A stretch of DNA of 64,000 nucleotides from the NCBI GenBank assembly GCA_020746875.1, contig JAGTJL010000020.1:620001-684000 (forward strand). The letters are read 5' to 3'. Position 1 is the stretch's first letter; each line of letters opens with the position of its first letter. The position numbers were made by a program, and so were the translations under genes. This document shows, piece after piece, positions 42,591 through 54,707 of this stretch. The stretch comes from Rhexocercosporidium sp. MPI-PUGE-AT-0058. Lineage: Eukaryota > Ascomycota > Leotiomycetes > Helotiales. Below the pieces are notes generated by a model that was not told where the DNA came from, made no database searches, and worked only from the letters and a program-made list of their open reading frames with translations.

Positions 42591-44651
42591 CTAATCATGA
42601 TCTGCCATCAAGCCCTCCGTTTCATTAAGCTCAGTTCCATTCTGGACCCCAGATTCCCCTTCATTGCCTTGCTGAAGGACCCCAGCAGTCCTTGCAGCAT
42701 CAACCCGTCCCTTCTCCGCATCAACCATCAGTATAAGCGGTGCTGGCAGCGCAATGAGAACCACCAGAAAAACAAAAGCGAGCCTGATCTGTCCTGTTGC
42801 ATCTACGATGGCCCCAACGACGGCAGGACCGACAGCTGAGCTTCCTTTGTCGGTAATAGCGTATAATGCATAGAAGGCAGCTTCGCTTCCTGGCGGGATC
42901 AACAGGCCAAAGAACGATCTACAATAGGATGAAAGTCCTCCCATGACGAAACCATGAACAAATCCTATACGAGGTTATTGATTAGATGAGTGTTTTGTGG
43001 GAACAGGGCATGAGTTAGCACTCACCGAGGGGGTAGATTTCCCAGGATTGCTGCAAACCTCCAACGCCCCAGGCATTTACTAAAGGGATGTAGCTTAAGA
43101 GACCGTACAGGGGTATTATTTCCATCAAGGCGATGCAAGCGACGATGGTTCGATTGGTTTTCAATTTGAAGTGGCGGGAGATGAGCGGCCAAGTAAAGGC
43201 ACCCGCGATGCCAGAAGAAGTGGCGGTGATCGACAGAAGTGCAATCCCTACTGTCCCCATCTTGAGTTCTGTACGAGCAAACAATATTGCAGTCCCCGAT
43301 ACAGTCGCAATCGCATCCGATAGTAAGAACCTTACCGGGATGTGAGTATGCAATTTTCGAATGCCGATGGGGCGAGAGTCATGTAGGAGAGGGACTGGTT
43401 CATGAAATCCCACTTCCCAACAGATGCCACAGAGGCAGGGGAACAAGCTTACCATGCGATTAGGAAGATGACCATCTGTCTTAGTCTCACAGCCACCTTT
43501 ATGGTCTTCCACACTGACGCCCAAGAAAAGGATATGTACGCTACGCAGGTTCTCTACGAACTGGCTTTCGAGATTGTCTTGAGAGACGGGCCTGGCCGGT
43601 CCCGAAGCCAGATCGAAGCAGGAATGGTAAACCCCAACCACCAGCAGCCAACTACGAATAGAACGAGACGGAGAGGAAGCGTCGATGATACTGATAGCTT
43701 TGACATGCCAAACAGCAACATTATACTGAGGACTTGAACGAAGACTGCAGCTATGTATCCAATGCCAACTCCTTGCGACGATATCTTCGTAGAAAGTTCG
43801 AGTGCCGCAGAATCGGTCTCATTACTTCCCAGTTTCCCAGCGGGGTCTACGTCCTCATCACTATCAGAGGATGTTCCTCCGTTGGAGGTTGCGTGAGGGG
43901 CTGCCGTTGATGCATCGTCTGTACGACCCGGAGTACCGCCCTGAACCTGGGGGTGGTTTGCTACTAGGAGTGGCAGAAAGGAGTTTAGAATAACAAAGGA
44001 TGAACCGAGACATGTCACTCCAATTACAGCCAAGATAGAGCCTACGAGGAATATCTGAGGGACCACAACGATGAAGAGTGCTGAAGAAAGTCCGCCTGTT
44101 ACGCCAAAAGCGACGAGGAACTTCTTTCGGTAGCGCCCTGACAGTGGTGAGTGAGATAGGCGCCTGCAGTGAGCAAGGATAACTAACCATGGTCCGCCAC
44201 TGCACTGAAGGTCACAAGTGACAGGGCCTGAACGAACACGGCTAGGGAAAACGTGTACAACGCAAATGACGAAGTGGTCATGTTCCCAAGCGCGGGAATT
44301 ACACATTGGTGATTGGTGTCGGGTCCAGTGTCGGACCTCACGAGTAATCCAGCCACAGAAACCGGATGGGATCCGCTTTCCGGTTTGACCACACAGGATG
44401 TGGTATTGTCTGACCACAAAACTACTCTCTCCCTAGCCAACTGTTCTAGAACCACCGGAAGAAAGGATCCTGCCAAGCTTTTCAGATATCGTATGGAAAA
44501 GTGAATAAACGCACAGAAGCTTACCCACTCCACACACGGCAAAGACTTCTGCTGCAAGCCCGTAGGAGTAAAAGCCTTTTAACTCTCGTGATGTGGTCGG
44601 CGAGACATCTTCTCCCTCATACCTTGGAGCTCGCCGTCTTGTTCGTGCCAT
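42591..44651 (-). CDS. atg22: ATG22-type vacuolar amino-acid effluxer, in-frame stop
   Basis: Multi-spanning transporter of the major-facilitator group that exports amino acids from the vacuole during autophagy. Exons are 44651-44525, 44469-44188, 44137-43453, 43330-43026 and 42964-42591. Splices are clean (donors GTAAGC, GTTAGT, GTAAGC, GTGAGT). Family text includes [127 protein letters not shown], and [20 protein letters not shown]. The length would be about 590 residues. The third exon carries TAG at 43554-43556, between KTISKASS and [11 protein letters not shown], in the same frame as both sides. A short intron ending in that TAG would be only 34 bases, so this looks like a genuine stop or a base error. 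Fungi often have several ATG22 paralogues; this may be a non-essential one. Confidence 0.85.
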
Positions 44652-46353
44652 CGAGCCGAGTTTGAGTCAACAAAGCAAAAATTGAAAATTGATAGGATCC
44701 CCAAGCTGAGTAGAGAATTCGATACTACTATAATCGTTTCGTTTCGCGTTATGAAATCTTGAAGAAGTAGCGTCTATCATTACTAAGAGCTTCGGAAAGC
44801 CGGCAAGATGCCTAGATAAAGGATGACATCGCATGGAGGATCTTGGAAGGAAGTACTTCGTTGAAGTAGCTTTTGTTTTGTGCTGTTTATTGATATTAAA
44901 AACTCATGAAGGAAAAATGAAATCGTGGAAAAGACACGGGCTCGTTTGGTATCTCGCTGACGCAGGAGGCAGGTACTCGAAAGTTTTGTGTATGACCAGA
45001 GCGCCACAGAAGCGGCCGCCACCGCCTCAGCAGCCTCGCCTCGGCTGGCAGAATACTCGTATCGCTCGAAGCGACCAAGCCCCACCTTATTTCAGCCTCC
45101 AGCCTCGTGGTGAAGCTCTTACTCACGACTTCCCTTCAACAACAACATATCTATAAATGATAGCAGCATACACGAGCGCTCAGAAGCATTCCAAACAATT
45201 GAACGAACTGTGTCGAAGTATGGGAAGCCTTCGAGGGAAATGGTATGCGGCACCAGAATCATGGCTTTGCGATGGTTGTGAGTATGTCAACCTACAGGAG
45301 AAGCGGCATCAGTCCTTGGAGACGCTACGAGCGAAGGGAAAACGGCAGATTTCATGGCGAAACAACAGATGCACATGCAAATGACGAAGTGAAAGCAAGC
45401 ATTAACGAAGATGTTGGCCTCTCGGCTAGTCCGTTGAACACACGTCATGTCCTTGTCTGGCGGATCGAGATGCTGTTGCCGTCCTACTTAATCATGGGAT
45501 ACGAACTATCCGTCCTAGCCCATGGGTACTTAAATATCAATATGCTATCCAGTTGAGGCTATAGGAACATCGTGTGGAGTTCGTGGCTTGCCCATGCCGT
45601 GATCGTACTCAGGGAGAGTCTGTTGGATCGCTCTCCATTTGTGGTCATGTCCGAACGGGGCAGCAGGGCCCTCATGAAGCTCGGGGCAAATAAACATCAG
45701 ACATCAGTAATAGAATCGTCACGGAGAGAAATTAAGTAAGCATGCGGGCTCTGTTTCGGGGAGATAGGCTACTTCCTTCATCCAATGGTCTGCCAGTCAT
45801 CCTCAGCCAAGGGAAGGTAATTTGCTGATTCGTCATACAGCCTGGAGTCGGAGGGACCCATTCCTAGAGCTCTGAATACAAGGAGAACTTCCGATCATAT
45901 GCACGCCTGGCACGAGGCTATCCCGCTCGATAGGGTATACGCACAATCATGGGTATCTGTTCGCTAGCCCGCTACGCCCGTCAACAACCGTATGCTGAAG
46001 TGAGTGCCACGGCTTCAGTGCCTCCACGGACTCTATAGCTCTCAACCTGGTGCTTAGCTAGCAAGTAGGTATCCCGGATAGTTTGAGGAAGTATGATATA
46101 GGTATGTTGCAGGCTTTTCGGCGTTTCATGAAGGCGTAGATTGATAAGCGAAGACTAGACGCACCACAACCTAAATGACGGCAATATATACATTGAGAAG
46201 TATTTACATAATGGCAAGCTAAGCTGGGATGGAAGACAGAGGTTACCAACGAAGGGTACATCTCCAGCTTTAGCTTGGATTCATGAAGCTAAGCAACTCC
46301 CCACCTGAGCTCCTATCTCCAACTCCTCACCTCCTATTCTTCAGATCTCTTGT
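44652..46353. other. Gene-poor interval
   Basis: About 1.7 kb. A 75-codon ATG frame at 45157-45384 (MIAAYTSAQKHSKQLNELCR, with CDGCEY and CTCK) is preceded by a TATAAA run, but has no homologue I know and may be chance. Nothing else is supported. Confidence 0.35.
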
Positions 46354-48574
46354 TTACAAACACTGCGAGTAAAACTCGTTTGAGACTGTGCACTTAAACG
46401 GTGAAGCACACGTGGTGGCACCTGTCCAACTTGCGCCGCCACACTGCTGGAACTGACCTGCAACGCCTGTCCCCGACCCTGTCGCCGGCTTAGAAGTCGT
46501 CGTTTCTTTCAAAGTTTCAGACGTCGGATTAGTACTCGATACCTGGCCTGAAGGCAAAGACCCGGTAATAGCCCAATAAACGACATAGTTGAAGCCTTGA
46601 GCGTCGTAGAATGGACCAAGGTTGACTGTCTGGCCGTTTGACATAGCGGTGAAGGTCAAGCTGGATGTGCTGGTGCGCTTCAACGAGGAGAGTGTTAGGC
46701 TCGGGTTGGAACTCAGTGTCGAGGAGCCGTAGTTCCCGCTGAGAACCGCGGGCCCGTAGGCTATGGCTGCAAGGGCGCTGTTGTCGTTCGCGGCTATTAT
46801 GCGGAAATTCATGGGGATGGTGACGGTGACGGTGTCGCCGGTGGCCCAGGTGCGCGAGATGGCGGCGTAACTACCGGGAGTGGTGCTCACGCCGGCGCTG
46901 GCGCCGTTGACCGTGATTTTGACGTTGGAGGACCAGGCTGGGATGCGAATGCGCATCGTCCAGGTGCCGGATCCGGTGATCTGCAAAGTCGTGGTGTCGC
47001 TGACGGGGTAGGTGGTCGTCTGCTTGATGGTTGTGCTCCTCTCCTTCCAGTTGAGGGTGGATGGGGCAAACAGATTGACGTACAGAGACGATGAGTCGTA
47101 GAAGTAGATGGAGTCGGCCAGCTTAGTGTTGGTCTCGACACCAGTGCCTTGACAACACCAGAAGGAATTGTAGTCGGTGCTCCAGGTTCCACCACCCCAG
47201 GCTGGACCAACGCCTCTCTTTCCTCCGGCTTGGAGCGGAGTAAAATAGGTGACGTGGCCATGACTGTCGGCTGGGTTCTGTTGCCCGATCAAATGGTTAA
47301 TCAGGGCTCGCTCATAGAAGTCGAAGTACACCGTTGAGCTTGGATTCACTACAACGATCGTTAGAGATATGTTTTGTGAGAAACAGGAGGCGAGAGAAGA
47401 CTTGAACTCCTTCCCAGAGCTCGATTTATGCACCCGATGATGGGACAAGAAGGGAAGAGGAGAAAGAGGTTTGTCACTTACTGACCCAAAGCTCACGGGT
47501 GAGCTTCAGCATGTTGTAGGAATTACAAGCCTCTGCGGCATCGTTCTTGAGGTAGCCAGCAATTGCATTGGCGGGCTTAAAGTGCTCAGCCTGGCTGTTC
47601 CCTCCCATGGCATAGGTATGAGCGTTGACGGTGATAGACCACGCATTGCGAGCAATGGCCTGGTATGTGGTATTGCCGGTTGCCTTGTACTCTCTCGCAG
47701 CGCCGATCCATTTCGGAAGATTGGTGTTTGCATGGAGACCGTTAAGCTGGTCCCGGTTATTGGCGAGTGGAGTGAGAACGGACCAATGATCGAAGCGTCT
47801 CGCAGCGTTAATCCATTTCGAATCGCCCGTCATATAGTATATATCGGCCAAGACGGCAGACATACCACCGAACTCGGTGTTCAACACTGATTGCATCTGG
47901 GACATGCTCAGCCTCGATGTACGTGTATCGACCCAACCTGCCAGTGCTAGTAGCACGGTCTTCGCATTGTTGTCTCCGATGAGACGCCAGACATCCAGAA
48001 GACCAGCCATTGTCTTGTGGACCGCATAATAAGGGACGTTGCCGCTGGTGAGTTTCCCAGCCTCGAGATTGGCAAACTCGGACTCGGGGAATCCAGACAG
48101 GTAACCGGCCGAGAAACCAGCAGCTCCGTTATTATTTTGGCACTTGAGCATTTCGGCGACGACGGTCTTGGCCTGGCTGGCACAAGTACTGTCACCCTGT
48201 TGCGCAAAGCATTGTGCCCAAGCACTGAGGAGGTGGCCCTGGAAATGACTACGGAACGGGAATGAAGCTGCATCCCATCCACCATTTGCCGGAGCGCCGT
48301 TGGTAGGCAGCTTGTGGTTATTGCGGAAGACGTAGAGGATACGGTCGAGGTTGACAAATTTCAGATAAGCTGTTGTTCGTGCTTGGTTCTCTTGCCATCG
48401 GCCGCTGTTCAACGTGACTTGGTTAAGGTCAAAGGCGTAGGCAGATACCCCAGTTTCTGCTTTGACAGGTGCGACTTGGGCAGTGGCAGTAGAGAGTAAA
48501 AGCGCAACATAGAAGATGAGGGCCAAGAATGCCCCTTGTCTGAAACGACCGCAAATCGTAGAGACGAAAGCCAT
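46354..48574 (-). CDS. Secreted GH127 beta-L-arabinofuranosidase with C-terminal CBM1
   Basis: Two exons (48574-47482, 47348-46354) give 695 residues; the 133-base intron has donor GTAAGT and acceptor TAG and yields ELWVMNPSSTVYFDFYERAL. A signal peptide (MAFVSTICGRFRQGAFLALI, hydrophobic to about residue 32, ending STATAQ) targets secretion. The catalytic domain (old name DUF1680) shows AYLKFVNLDRILYVFR, GWDAASFPFRSHFQGHLLSA and HANTNLPKWIGA. The residues equivalent to the zinc-site Glu and Cys lie in AAEACNSYNML, and the adjacent Cys pair in SFWCCQGTGVE, whose first Cys is the nucleophile in Bifidobacterium HypBA1; all are kept. A beta-sandwich follows, then a Ser/Thr linker and a CBM1 (QFQQCGGASWTGATTCASPF to YSQCL) that binds cellulose. 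It likely removes beta-L-arabinofuranose from plant glycoproteins or polysaccharides while anchored to cell walls. Confidence 0.93.
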
Positions 48575-48653
48575 GGCGAAAATATGTCGTGCTTTCGCTG
48601 AGCAAGAACTTGATGAAGAAGTCAAAAAGAAAATTGCATACAAGACCGCTTGA

Positions 48654-48661
48654 TATTTATA
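48654..48661 (-). promoter_or_regulatory. Candidate TATA box of the GH127 gene
   Basis: TATAAATA on the minus strand, 80 bases before the GH127 ATG, a typical distance for a highly regulated fungal secreted-enzyme gene. Confidence 0.55.
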
Positions 48662-51246
48662 GGAATTAGAAAAACAAGTCTTGACCTTCTCCTCGTGATT
48701 GCAAGGTACATAGGCCATGTAGGATGCATCAGTAGGTCGAACAGAAATTCATGATCCTCGCTACTATGAGAGGTGGGATAGGCGGAGAAATAGACGAGTG
48801 TTGCGCCCGCCAGTCACCATACAGTACAATCAATATGCAGCAACGCTAAAATTTTAATCGCAAATGGATAAATTGTATCGAAATTACTATGTGGCAAGGC
48901 ACAACCTTCTCCATACCCCTCAATTTACTATCTGACTCGAATACCGTTTCTTGGATCTTCGAATGGGGAAATCTCTTGGCTTTTGGAGGGAATACCAAGT
49001 GTTCGGCTGCTTCTTGTAGATATTGGTAGACGATCATTAGGAAAATAGCTCTACTTAAGTTGTTTCCATAGGTGCGCAAGTAATATTTCTACTTGATCGC
49101 ACCAATCTATGCATTCTGGTGTCTTTGTTGCATGACATTCGCTCCGGTGGGGTGGGCGGGGGATGACCTTGGATTTCAGAACCTACTCAAGGTACCTAGT
49201 TCAACAGCACCTCATCTAGTCTTCGAAAATCAGGGATACCCATGCTTCAACTACTCTCATAGGAGCGCAAGTAATTTTCGTATCTCGCTATCGGAAGGTC
49301 GATCCTGTGTGTGCGGGGAAGGGGCTTGGAATTTTAAGGTTTTTTCTCACTGGGGTCCCCAGGGTTCCACCATTCAGAAACGTGGATGTAGATTGGATCG
49401 GCTAGACGGGAGGCATGGGATGCTTGATCAAGACTTACTGTAAAGAGGAAAATATAACATGTACCAGCGGTCTGATGCATTTGCATGAGCATCAGTATGG
49501 GTATGCGCTCCAATGGTTTCTATGACAAGACAGATAAAGCTGAATGCCGCAAGCTTGGGGAGCTCTTAGCGGCATGCTGAAGGCAGTAGCCGCAATGTCA
49601 ACACCGCCAGTGTAGACGGGATTTTGAGCGCTGGACTGATCACAGCAAGTAAACATACTGGACCCGTATTCGCAACTTATTCTGTAAATGGGATTGCTGG
49701 CTTCTCCGTCTCCGTACCTGAAACTGGTCATAGAAACCTGGCCAGTAAAATAGTAGAGACGAGAAAAGAGGTCATTCGGGACGAAAAGAGGGAAGGTGGC
49801 TATATACAAGCCCGGCCCGCTATCCGACAGTGCAGGGATTCAGGGGGAGCAGTTGCCCTTGAATTTAGTCTGTTTCCTTGGTGGTACCTTATTTTATCCC
49901 CCGGTGGGCAGTCCAATTCCTTGTTCGGAAGCGATGGGGTCTTGAAGGTGGCGACTTGGAAGTTCTGTAGCTTCGATATGGTGTGTTGGTGTGAAGCGCT
50001 GTTGATGAGTAGGCTTGTTTCCATGCTCGAACTAGACGCACCTGATTAGGGTTGGTATTAGATCTACACGAGGCAGATTAGCTTGGTTGTTAAATAGTTA
50101 TACCGGGTACCGACTATCCTATTATCGCGCCTGCTTATTGCGTGCATATTTTTCTCCAGAGGGGGGAAGGGTGGTAATCATCACATGAGTATACATTTAT
50201 TTACAAGGTAGGTATGTAGAAGTGAGGATAATCATGGGGCTCTTAGTTCTCAAAGTGACTTACCATACGTCAATACTTGAGAAGTATTCCAATACTCTAA
50301 TTTTACGATGAATTTGAGCGAGAATTCGTAGACTTTCGAGATCGAATACTGAGATCGTACTTTAATATTTACCTCAAGTTCTTCAAATTGATCACGTATA
50401 TTTTACTTTTTATTATGAACGAGGGAAGAAGATATGTTGCATCAGATTGCGCAGTATCATATAAAGGTCGAAATTTGGTCTCGAAATTAAGTGTTACTTC
50501 TGATATTCCGATGGTGACTTAACTTATCCATCGAGAACCTTATAAATATGTGAATAACGTTCAAGCTTCACTTCTGGCTAGCCCCAGCATAGGAAGAAAT
50601 ACGAAAGACGCCACGCAAAAAAGTCCAACTAATTTAGAACGATATACCTTCAAATCAGGAGACTCGATTTCCTGCTCGAATCTTCCTTGCCTGGGTACCC
50701 AAGAGGTTAGTGTTGAGACTTACGCCGAACTATCTACTCTCTTTCTCTACTTCCGGATCTCGAACCTTACTCTCCCCGACGGCTCACCCTCCTCGGTCCT
50801 TGGGATCCATAAACTAGCGCTGGGGAATTCCCAAGGAATGACTACCCCATGACTCCAGTCCTGCTCAGCTCACCTAAATCCCCATACTTCTGAGCTACCT
50901 AGGGACAGAGACATGCATTAGTGCATAACGTTTATGCAGTCAAATTAAACCAACCTTATCTAATCTGCATTTGAATCTAGCACGGTTCTAGATCAAGAAA
51001 ATTCGCTGATGACCTGGCCAGCGCGTGTCACATTGTCACTTACCATGTCTGAGTATTGACAACAACTCGAACCCGGTGGCAAGCATGGGACGATCAACTC
51101 GGCTAATCAGGACGAACTTCGGCGAGACTTCTTGCTAAGGCTTTTCAACTAACGCACTTTGTCTTTCCAATATTTGCCTCCCTCCCGTTCATCCATCTCA
51201 TGTCCAGCTTTCCACACTTCTAAAAGTCTTCCGTTCAAGGTCACAC
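48662..51246. other. Gene-poor, partly A/T-rich interval
   Basis: About 2.6 kb. GCGCAAGTAAT(A/T)TT occurs twice (about 49072 and 49264) in similar surroundings (CATAGG before it), a short diverged direct repeat. The 50080-50560 part is clearly A/T-rich. No gene, transposase motif or long terminal repeat was recognised. Confidence 0.4.
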
Positions 51247-53180
51247 TCACAATTCCTCCTGCCTACTCATCCCCTCACTCCCCTCACTCACCTCACTCAC
51301 CTCCTTCCCTTTGCCACTCTTCGTCCTAATCAAATGAAACTTCTCCTGCCTCCCCCAAACCCACTCCCATCCCTTCTTGCCACCCACCCAATGCACATCC
51401 TCCTCCTGATAAAACATCATCGTCGCGTTCCTCTCGGGCACCCAGTGCTCTACGGATAATTCAATGCTATAATAAGTCATATTCAACAACGACATATCCC
51501 CCAACACTGGCACCCCGTCCTGGAGATTCGTCATCCCGATCAAGGTCCCAGCGGAATGGCCCCAGTCGCCGATAGGGTGGCAGTAGATCTTGCCTTCGAA
51601 GCCTTCGGCGTGCATTTGGTCCAAGCTGGATTTGAGGATCGTGTTGCCGGTTGTACCGACTTTCATGTTGGAGACGACAATATCTTGGAGGCGGTTGGCT
51701 TTGGCGAGGCCGGCTTGCAGGCCGGAGGGGATGGAGGACTCGTCTTCGTCCGGATGGAGGACGTAAGCTAGGTGTTGGGTGTCGGTATTGAGGCCTAGAG
51801 CTGTCACGCCGAAGTCTACGTGGAGCACTGTGTGTGTTAGCATGGATATCTGGGGAAGATAAGCTAAGGGAAACGAGGGAAACGTTGGATAGCGAATAGC
51901 ATTTGGCAATCGGAGCTGGACGGATAAGACGAGACTACTTACTGTCTCCGTATTGGATAGTCTCTCGTTTCCTGGCGATGAAACGTTCTTCTATGGCATC
52001 AGGAGGGCCAAAGATAGGCTCGACACCGATGATGTTCACATCAGGTTGGAACCAAGTTGTGTAATTCTGCTCTTGGATCTTAGATCGGAGCCACCACTCA
52101 ACATCCTACATACTAGTCAGCAACAAACCCCTTTCCCCTCAATAATCACAATCACAAACTGCAGAAAAGCGAGACAGAATGAAAGAAAACAAAAACACAC
52201 CTCCGTAGACGTAACACCCGGCTCAATAACCCTCTCACTAAATGCCTCTCCTATCATCGCCCAAGCCGTCTCCTGCAACTTCCTATACCACTCCAATCCA
52301 CCCTCAACCATCGTCCCAATAAACTCCACGGCAACCATCGGGCGATTGACGAATCGGCTCGTCCATTTCTCGCCTAGGTTCTGTTTCATCTCGGCGAGTT
52401 CGCCGACGTGGAGACCACTGCTGAAGGCGATGTTGGCGTGGGTGTTGATGGCTATTTTGGAGGGGTTTTGGGATGTGAGGATGGCGGCGATAGAGGTGTA
52501 GACTGTGGGGGTGTTGTCGATCCTGGGAGGAGATGTTAAAGCCACGGTTTATTATTTTCTCAGATGAGATTGGACAGGGCAAGGGCGGAAGGCTCATTTG
52601 AGGAAGCGGGTATCTTTTTAAAATTGGTGAAGTCATCAAGGAGAAGCTCACCAGGTATAAGAAGACGGTGTTCCAGGTGTCGGATTGGCAATATAGAGAT
52701 TTACAGTTCGTCGACGAGCAGAGAACTGCGTTGCGGATTTAAGTGACCAGAAAGCTGTATCTTCGGCGTATTCGCGCTGAGTCATCTATTATACCGTGTC
52801 AGAAATCAGTACCTATGCTATCATCTTCCCTTACACTCCTCCTTCCCACTCCCGTAACAAAACGTCTTTGAGTTGTGATTCTCGATTCGGAATTCAATGG
52901 AATGTTTTTAATTAAATAACGGGTGTTTTGATATTCTGGGAGGGAGACATACAAGCCAAGCATCAACGCCCCATCTCCTTAATATGTTTGGAATATTCTC
53001 AATCCGCTCTTTCGTCCACGCATCTTGGATCTTTGCGCTCTCGCGGAGAGTGGGGAGGGTGTGGTATTGGGCTTCGCGGGGTGGTGAGGAGCTCTTGGTA
53101 TTGTGGAGAGCGAGAGTGGGGTGGATGAGGAGGGTGGATGTTAGGAGAGTGAGGGTTGTGATGAGGGAAGGAATATGCAT
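51247..53180 (-). CDS. Secreted M24-family metallopeptidase (Xaa-Pro dipeptidase-like)
   Basis: Five exons (53180-52953, 52785-52652, 52522-52201, 52105-51943, 51827-51247) join in frame to 475 residues. Donors are GTATGT, GTGAGC, GTGTGT and GTAAGT, all with AG acceptors. A signal peptide (MHIPSLITTLTLLTSTLLIH to TLALHN) indicates secretion. The N-terminal creatinase-like part contains RIENIPNILRRWGVDAWLM and REYAEDTAFWSL. The pita-bread catalytic domain shows metal-ligand Asp residues in HVDFGVTALGLNTDTQHLAY (Asp-x10-Asp spacing), the His in HPIGDWGHSAG and the Glu in YYSIELSVE. It would cleave short peptides, likely at Xaa-Pro bonds, outside the cell or in the secretory path. The last 20 residues are a low-complexity SEVSEGSEG tail. 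Confidence 0.9.
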
Positions 53181-54024
53181 TTTCGTAGTTCCTAGGAACC
53201 CGCCGGGCAGAAAGTAGGTGAGATGGGAAGAGAAAGATTAGGATGGGTGAGGGAGAGAGTGATGGGATGAGATGGGGAGGCTGGGGTGAAGCTTTGGATA
53301 TGTCTTGGCATTTGCAGGGGATGGAACTGGGAACTGGGAACTGGGAACTGGCAACTCACGCAATCATTCAAGAGTGGTGTTTACTTCTTTTGTTTCCTTC
53401 CTTTCTCCATTTGTTCTTGCTACTTATGAGATAAAAGTCTGCTTTTTTATAAAAAAAAATATAAAAAATATAAACTGCGTCGCACTCCCATGGATCAAAA
53501 TAGTCACCGTTGCTTTGGATCTCCTCTCGCCCCGGTAGCACTTCAAGAATGAGTTTGTGTTGATTGCTGATATATGGCTGTACCCTTGATCAATAGGGTT
53601 GATTTTCCTTTCTGACTCCTGCCCTCACGAATACTTTTAATGCTCTTATGTCCAGTTTTTGTTCTTGCTGAAAGTTGACGAGGCCAAGCAAATAAATGAA
53701 GCTTGGGGTGCGATTGGCAAGTCTCGGCTATTGTTTCTACCTAGCGGTCAAAAGGGAGGACACAAAGAAAGATGGGGGATGTTTGAAATACGCATGGCCA
53801 ATTCCCATCATCTAGCATAGGATTCCAACACATCGAGAAGCTGTGTTTCATGAAAATTTTGGGCTCTGTCGAGCAATTCTTCTCACAACTTGGTCAACAT
53901 TCGTCAACGCTCACTGGCCATGGAGGCATACCCAGGACCTTTATCGTAATAGCTAGCTTCATTTCATTCATTCTCATCTCCCGCTGATGCGATTGCGATA
54001 CAATTACACTTCACCTCTCTTCCC
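53181..54024. other. Intergenic, promoter of the M24 gene
   Basis: About 840 bases between the M24 start and the stop of the BLI-3-like gene. A G/A-rich stretch with repeated GGGATGAG near 53250-53280, a heptamer repeat, and an A/T run (53449-53470) are the only features. Confidence 0.45.
53323..53350. repeat. Heptamer tandem repeat
   Basis: GGAACTG is present four times without interruption, followed by one diverged copy. It is a seven-base microsatellite and does not match any telomere repeat. Confidence 0.9.
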
Positions 54025-54707
54025 TCAATTGACCATTGACTTCGAGCTTCTCCAAGTGGAGATCTCTTGCTCACTCAACTCTCTCAACTTGTTGACAGCA
54101 GGAGCCTTGCCAGTAATAACACCCTGGGCTATCTCCGCCGCTCTGCCAACTGCATTCTTTCGTACAATAGCGTAAGTGGCAGTTACAGCCTCGACCTTAA
54201 TGACACCAATTCTAGGATCATTCTCAGAACCATCGTGCTTTCCATCACCGAGATCTCCCAACCAAGCCTTCAGCGCTGAGGAATAGTATTTCTTGACGAC
54301 CGAGCGGTCGGTCAGAATAGCTGCCTTGCCAGAGACAGATGCCCATTCACCGGAGCTGTTGAGGAAGGCGATGTTGATGTGGGAATCGGAGTCGATATCT
54401 GAGGTCTTGCCGGATTCGGTATTGGTGTGGAAGATGAGGTCGATTCCACCCGTTTCCTGTGATGTACTGTTAGTTACTGCCATGTATCGGGATTGCGGGA
54501 TGGGAAACATACTTGAGCAGCCAACGCCATGCATCTAGACACCAAAGCACCAGAAGAGCCATCTCGAGTGGTCATCATGCCAAACTTGCATGACTTGACG
54601 AACTCGGCGAGATCCTCAACCTTCTCCTGGATGGAAGTCTCATCCTTGTTGACGGCCTTGTATGGGTCTGTGGGCTTGGAGCCGGTGTCTGCGTTTGAAA
54701 AGGACAT
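54025..54707 (-). CDS. bli-3: BLI-3-like FMN-binding general stress protein
   Basis: Two exons (54707-54513, 54456-54025) give 208 residues; the 56-base intron has donor GTATGT and acceptor CAG. The protein belongs to the pyridoxamine-phosphate-oxidase-like split-barrel group, as in bacterial general stress protein 26, and matches the Neurospora blue-light-induced BLI-3 in length and motifs: MSFSNADTGSKPTDPYK, the helical VEDLAEFVKSCKFGMMTTRD, LVSRCMALAAQETGGIDLIF (across the intron), FHTNTESGKTSDIDSDSHIN, FLNSSGEWASVSGKA and KAWLGDLGDGKHDG. It probably binds FMN; the reaction is unknown. The start ATG in CCAAAATGTCC is preferred over upstream in-frame codons. The light response is known only for the Neurospora relative, not shown here. 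Confidence 0.85.

Noticed and set aside
43523..43556. Short intron removing the ATG22 stop codon
   Set aside because: It would be only 34 bases, below the shortest convincing intron here (45), and would delete conserved residues.
41480..44651. CMD-like enzyme and ATG22-type transporter as a metabolic cluster with the GH127 gene
   Set aside because: There is no shared pathway, the genes are not co-oriented, and gaps exceed 1.5 kb; proximity looks incidental.
53323..53350. Heptamer array as telomere-like sequence
   Set aside because: The unit GGAACTG does not match fungal telomere repeats, and genes continue on both sides.
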